This document shows, in pieces, positions 61,393 through 64,000 of a stretch of DNA of 64,000 nucleotides (position 1 is its first letter; the number at the start of each line of letters is the position of its first letter). The notes beneath the pieces are model-generated. The model had not been told where the DNA came from. It did no database searches and saw nothing but the letters and a program-made list of their open reading frames with translations. Origin of the DNA: Dyadobacter arcticus (GTDB taxonomy: Bacteria; Bacteroidota; Bacteroidia; Cytophagales; Spirosomataceae); contig NZ_JAASQJ010000006.1 of NCBI RefSeq assembly GCF_011762185.1, positions 206,263-270,262 of the forward strand, in the 5' to 3' direction. The translations under genes and the position numbers were made by a program.

Positions 61393-62148
61393 CTAATTGT
61401 GAATGCTGAACTCGTTTTTAAGTAGACTAGAAGATTTCCTATCAAGAAAAAAGGTACAATTGGGATGCTCTTGTAAAACACTGGCCGGAATTTGATTACT
61501 CACTGTATTTTCCAAACTGTTTCTTACAGCAATTGCCTTTCGCTTATCCGGAACAGAGCAGATGATATTTTCTGACATCATAATTTGCCTGATCGACATG
61601 CTAATGGCTTGAAGGGGAACATCTTCAAGTGATGCAAACCATCCCTCTCCCATTTGTTGCTGGCGACATGGCTCGTCTAGGTTTACAACTAGATAGGGTT
61701 CGTCTGTCTGAAAGTCAGCAGGCGGGTCGTTAAAAGCAAGATGCCCGTTTTCACCAATACCCACCAATGCAACGTCGATAGGATGATCGCGGATAATTTT
61801 GTTCAGATTAATAATTTCATCCTCAATATTTCCCTCTCCATTGATCAGATAGACTGCCAGCAAAGACGGTACCTTAGACAAAAATCGCTCCTGTAAGTAT
61901 CTCCGGAAACTTGCTAAATGATTGACCGATAGTCCTATATACTCATCCAAATGAAATAAAGTCACTTTGGACCATTCAATATCATCTTCCGCAGTCAATT
62001 GTTCCAATGTTTCAAACTGGCTTGTTCCTGTTGCCAGAATAATATTAGCCTTACCTTTTTCTTTAATTGCAATTCGGATCAAACTCGCCGCAAAAGTGCC
62101 AGCCGATTCGCCCAATTCCTCTTTATCCTTAGCTATAATAACTTTCAT
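61393..62148 (-). CDS. nagB: Glucosamine-6-phosphate deaminase (NagB type)
   Basis: A 251-residue member of the glucosamine/galactosamine-6-phosphate isomerase family. Motifs: ILATGTSQFETLEQL (phosphate loop), TLFHLDEYIGLS, VALVGIGENGHLAFNDPPAD with catalytic Asp and His, and PLQAISMSIRQIMMSENIIC. It opens the ring of an amino-sugar 6-phosphate and releases ammonia to form a ketose phosphate. It starts six bases after the GH109 gene stop, so it is part of the same operon. Galactosamine-6-phosphate is an alternative substrate given the GH109 gene. Confidence 0.9.
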   Translation of the reverse strand: MKVIIAKDKEELGESAGTFAASLIRIAIKEKGKANIILATGTSQFETLEQLTAEDDIEWSKVTLFHLDEYIGLSVNHLASFRRYLQERFLSKVPSLLAVYLINGEGNIEDEIINLNKIIRDHPIDVALVGIGENGHLAFNDPPADFQTDEPYLVVNLDEPCRQQQMGEGWFASLEDVPLQAISMSIRQIMMSENIICSVPDKRKAIAVRNSLENTVSNQIPASVLQEHPNCTFFLDRKSSSLLKNEFSIHN

Positions 62149-62154
62149 TAAACA

Positions 62155-63561
62155 TTATGATTTTACGCCTGTATTTCCTCCATCTTTTAAGGTAATGTCA
62201 ACCGGTTGGTTTTTCTTCCACGACCCATTTGTAAAATCCGGAATGTCTATGGAATTAGATTTATTGGCTACCGACCACTCGCTCAGCGGCGAAATCACGC
62301 TCCATGACGCTGCATCATAAACGTCCTGATCCAGTGGCAACCCATTTCGCAGACAATCAATAAGCCTCCAGTCCATCAGAAAATCCATTCCTCCGTGACC
62401 ACCTACTTTTTTAGCCAGTTCTCCTACTTTTTTAACAATTTCCGGTTGGTATTTTTGCTCAAATGCTTTAAAATCGTTTTCATTCAACCACTCATGGCCT
62501 TTTGAGATCCTTCCCTCCTGGCCGTTTTCAAGCAACGGGTATTTTTGTGCTGCTCCTTTGGTACCACTGATTAAATGCAGGCGCGAGTAAGGTCTTGGGG
62601 AAGACACATCATGCTGTAACATGATTGTTTTACCCTTGGCGGTTTTGATGGTTGTGGTATTCATATTACCTCTGAATTTCTTATCTGCAAATTGTTTGAA
62701 GTCCGCATCCTGAGCAGCCAGCTGGTTCGCTTTGGCTTTTAGCATGAAATCATTACTGCTCATGGACACAAGAAAATCCATCCTATCCCCACGATTAATA
62801 TCGAGAATCTGTGCAATTGGCCCCAGACCGTGTGTAGGATATAAATTGCCATTGCGCTGATTTTCTTTCAGACGCCATAGGTCAAATCTTTTATTCTTCT
62901 CAAATAGGGATTCAAATATATCATGAATATATGCTCCTTCCACATGTACAATTTCTCCAAAGAAGCCCTGTCTGGCCATATTCAGGGTTAGCAATTCAAA
63001 AAAATCGTAGCAGCAATTTTCAAGCATCATACAATGCATTTTTGTTCGTTCCGAAGTTTCCACCAACTTCCAGCAATCACCCACAGAAGTGGCAGCAGGA
63101 ATTTCGACAGCCACATGCTTGCCTTGTTCCATTGCATAGAGCGCCATAGGAGTGTGGAGATTCCAAGGTGTACAAATGTATATCAGATCAAGGTCACTGC
63201 GCTCGCAAAGTCTTTTCCAGGCATCCTGCGAGCCGGAATAAACCTGTGGTTGTTGACCTGCGGATTCCAGCTGCTTTTTCGCCTTATCGGCCTTCTCTGA
63301 AACAATGTCTGCAACTGCTTTAACCTGGATGTTTTCCAGGTTAACTATTCTGTTGATGGCTCCACTACCTCTGTTGCCCAGGCCAATATATCCAATCCTA
63401 ACGGTATCAATTTTAGGGGCAGCGTAGCCACTCATATTGAAAAGCTGCTTATGATCCCCCGAGCGAGGCTCAACCAGGTTAGGCTTAAAAATTTGATTTG
63501 TTTTACCTGTGATACTAATCCCACCTAAACCTGCCAATTTCAGGAATTCTCTCTTTTTCAT
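62155..63561 (-). CDS. GH109-type alpha-N-acetylgalactosaminidase, Gfo/Idh/MocA fold, exported
   Basis: A 468-residue protein with a Tat-type signal (MKKREFLKLAGLGGISITG). The Rossmann part reads RIGYIGLGNRGSGAINRIVN, ICTPWNLHTPMALYAMEQGK and HVAVEIPAATSVGDCWKLVE; the catalytic lobe has EGAYIHDIFESLF and NGNLYPTHGLGPIAQILDIN. This combination, an NAD-binding oxidoreductase fold with a Tat signal and the YPTHGLGP block, is that of GH109 enzymes such as the Elizabethkingia A-zyme, which use a tightly bound NAD+ in a redox-based glycosidase mechanism. It is the first gene of a four-gene operon with nagB, DUF5009 and a hydrolase. Confidence 0.87.
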   Translation of the reverse strand: MKKREFLKLAGLGGISITGKTNQIFKPNLVEPRSGDHKQLFNMSGYAAPKIDTVRIGYIGLGNRGSGAINRIVNLENIQVKAVADIVSEKADKAKKQLESAGQQPQVYSGSQDAWKRLCERSDLDLIYICTPWNLHTPMALYAMEQGKHVAVEIPAATSVGDCWKLVETSERTKMHCMMLENCCYDFFELLTLNMARQGFFGEIVHVEGAYIHDIFESLFEKNKRFDLWRLKENQRNGNLYPTHGLGPIAQILDINRGDRMDFLVSMSSNDFMLKAKANQLAAQDADFKQFADKKFRGNMNTTTIKTAKGKTIMLQHDVSSPRPYSRLHLISGTKGAAQKYPLLENGQEGRISKGHEWLNENDFKAFEQKYQPEIVKKVGELAKKVGGHGGMDFLMDWRLIDCLRNGLPLDQDVYDAASWSVISPLSEWSVANKSNSIDIPDFTNGSWKKNQPVDITLKDGGNTGVKS

Positions 63562-63832
63562 CTTGAAGCCATTTTACCTGATTGAGAATTATCATTTGGT
63601 ACTGATACAATTTTACAATGTTTTACACCGAGATTATCAATATTAGGGGTAAATAATAGCGAAAATTTTATTGGAGAAACAATAGTTAATTTTGCATTGC
63701 GAATTACTGGTGAAGCACATTCAGAAAATATATTTACCTATTCAAAGTTGTGCTTTCCGCTAAACTGATTGTCCATAATTCTGCAAGCGATGATAGAAAA
63801 AGAAGAAAGCTGGAACTCCTTTACACACAAAA

Positions 63833-63860
63833 AAAAGCATCCTTGTTAGGGGATGCTTTT
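63833..63860 (-). terminator. rRNA operon terminator
   Basis: AAAAGCATCC (63833-63842) and GGATGCTTTT (63851-63860), perfect stem just after the 5S end; minus-strand product continues with a T-run and GTG. Confidence 0.9.
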
Positions 63861-63873
63861 GCTATAAATGGTA

Positions 63874-63984
63874 TTGTGGCGACTACCTACTTTACCAGGT
63901 TTGATCCAAGTATCATCGGCGGTTCTGGGCTTAACTTCTCTGTTCGGGATGGGAAGAGGTGAACACCAGGCCAATAGTCACCAA
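63874..63984 (-). rRNA. 5S ribosomal RNA
   Basis: Read on the minus strand, the sequence begins near TGGTGACTATTGGCC and carries CACCTCTTCCCATCCCGAAC, GAAGTTAAGCCC and GTAGGTAGTCGCC, the invariant blocks of bacterial 5S rRNA. The ends TGGTGACTA and TAGTCGCCA pair as helix I with one G-T pair. The exact ends are uncertain by a few bases. It is the last gene of an rRNA operon whose 23S lies beyond the window. Confidence 0.96.
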
Positions 63985-64000
63985 CAAGCTCTTTTGTTGG

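Noticed and set aside
63687..63694. TAATTTTG box on the plus strand upstream of the 5S gene
   Set aside because: It fits the -7 consensus but no plus-strand gene follows and there is no -33 element at the right distance.
63750..63962. 70-residue plus-strand open frame at the right end
   Set aside because: It overlaps the 5S rRNA and its terminator on the minus strand.
1..64000. CRISPR arrays, tRNAs, prophage or transposase genes
   Set aside because: Looked for regular spacer repeats, tRNA T-loop patterns and recombinase motifs on both strands; none was convincing.

Overview
The window looks like a chromosome segment of a Bacteroidota bacterium, most likely a cytophagal of the Dyadobacter/Spirosoma type. 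This rests on gene content: a SusC/SusD pair, DUF1080 proteins, a short alpha-glucan phosphorylase-like protein, Tat-exported ferritin-like proteins, a GH109 enzyme, DUF4286, an Hc1-like mini-histone and promoter-like boxes of the form TAnnTTTG. No species is claimed. No integrase, transposase, phage gene, CRISPR array or tRNA was seen. The last ~130 bases hold a 5S rRNA on the minus strand, so an rRNA operon ends at the right edge.

Region by region: 1-3.8 kb has the 3' part of an alpha-2-macroglobulin gene and a two-gene module of an unknown 260-residue protein with a PIN-domain protein. 3.8-7.1 kb has a DegT aminotransferase, a polytopic membrane protein and a small conserved protein between two related palindromic repeats. 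7.1-16.7 kb is a minus-strand block: SusC, SusD, a ceramidase-like hydrolase, a PhoPQ-activated-type hydrolase and a phosphoesterase lipoprotein. 16.7-19.9 kb is a degenerate, repeat-rich stretch with two secreted-protein genes that appear broken. 20-28 kb holds an Omp85-type barrel, a lipoprotein, a cyclophilin, an RmlD-like reductase, a Uma2 protein, a GlgP-like protein without the PLP lysine, and a long acidic helical protein. 27.9-32.7 kb is a DUF1080 locus with a PA14 fusion and a cytochrome c-tailed propeller protein. 32.9-36.8 kb encodes a hybrid kinase and an NtrC-type regulator whose genes overlap tail to tail.

37.6-45 kb contains two ferritin-like proteins, a SorAB-like sulfite dehydrogenase followed by a nuclease and an unknown protein, and a pair of uncharacterised membrane/coiled-coil proteins of matching architecture. 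45-58.8 kb is mostly housekeeping: acyl-CoA ligase, hydrolases, CysM, a ribosome hibernation factor, MaoC hydratase, Hc1-like protein, an alpha-oxoamine synthase, AccC, QueA, IspD and an AlkZ/YcaQ-like protein. 58.9-63.6 kb is a minus-strand operon for amino-sugar use: GH109 enzyme, NagB-type deaminase, DUF5009 membrane protein and exported hydrolase.

Functions come from motif recognition by eye; no database search was run. The least explained parts are the 42.3-44.9 kb membrane pair, the 2.5-3.8 kb PIN module, the SusCD-ceramidase locus and the lysine-less phosphorylase.
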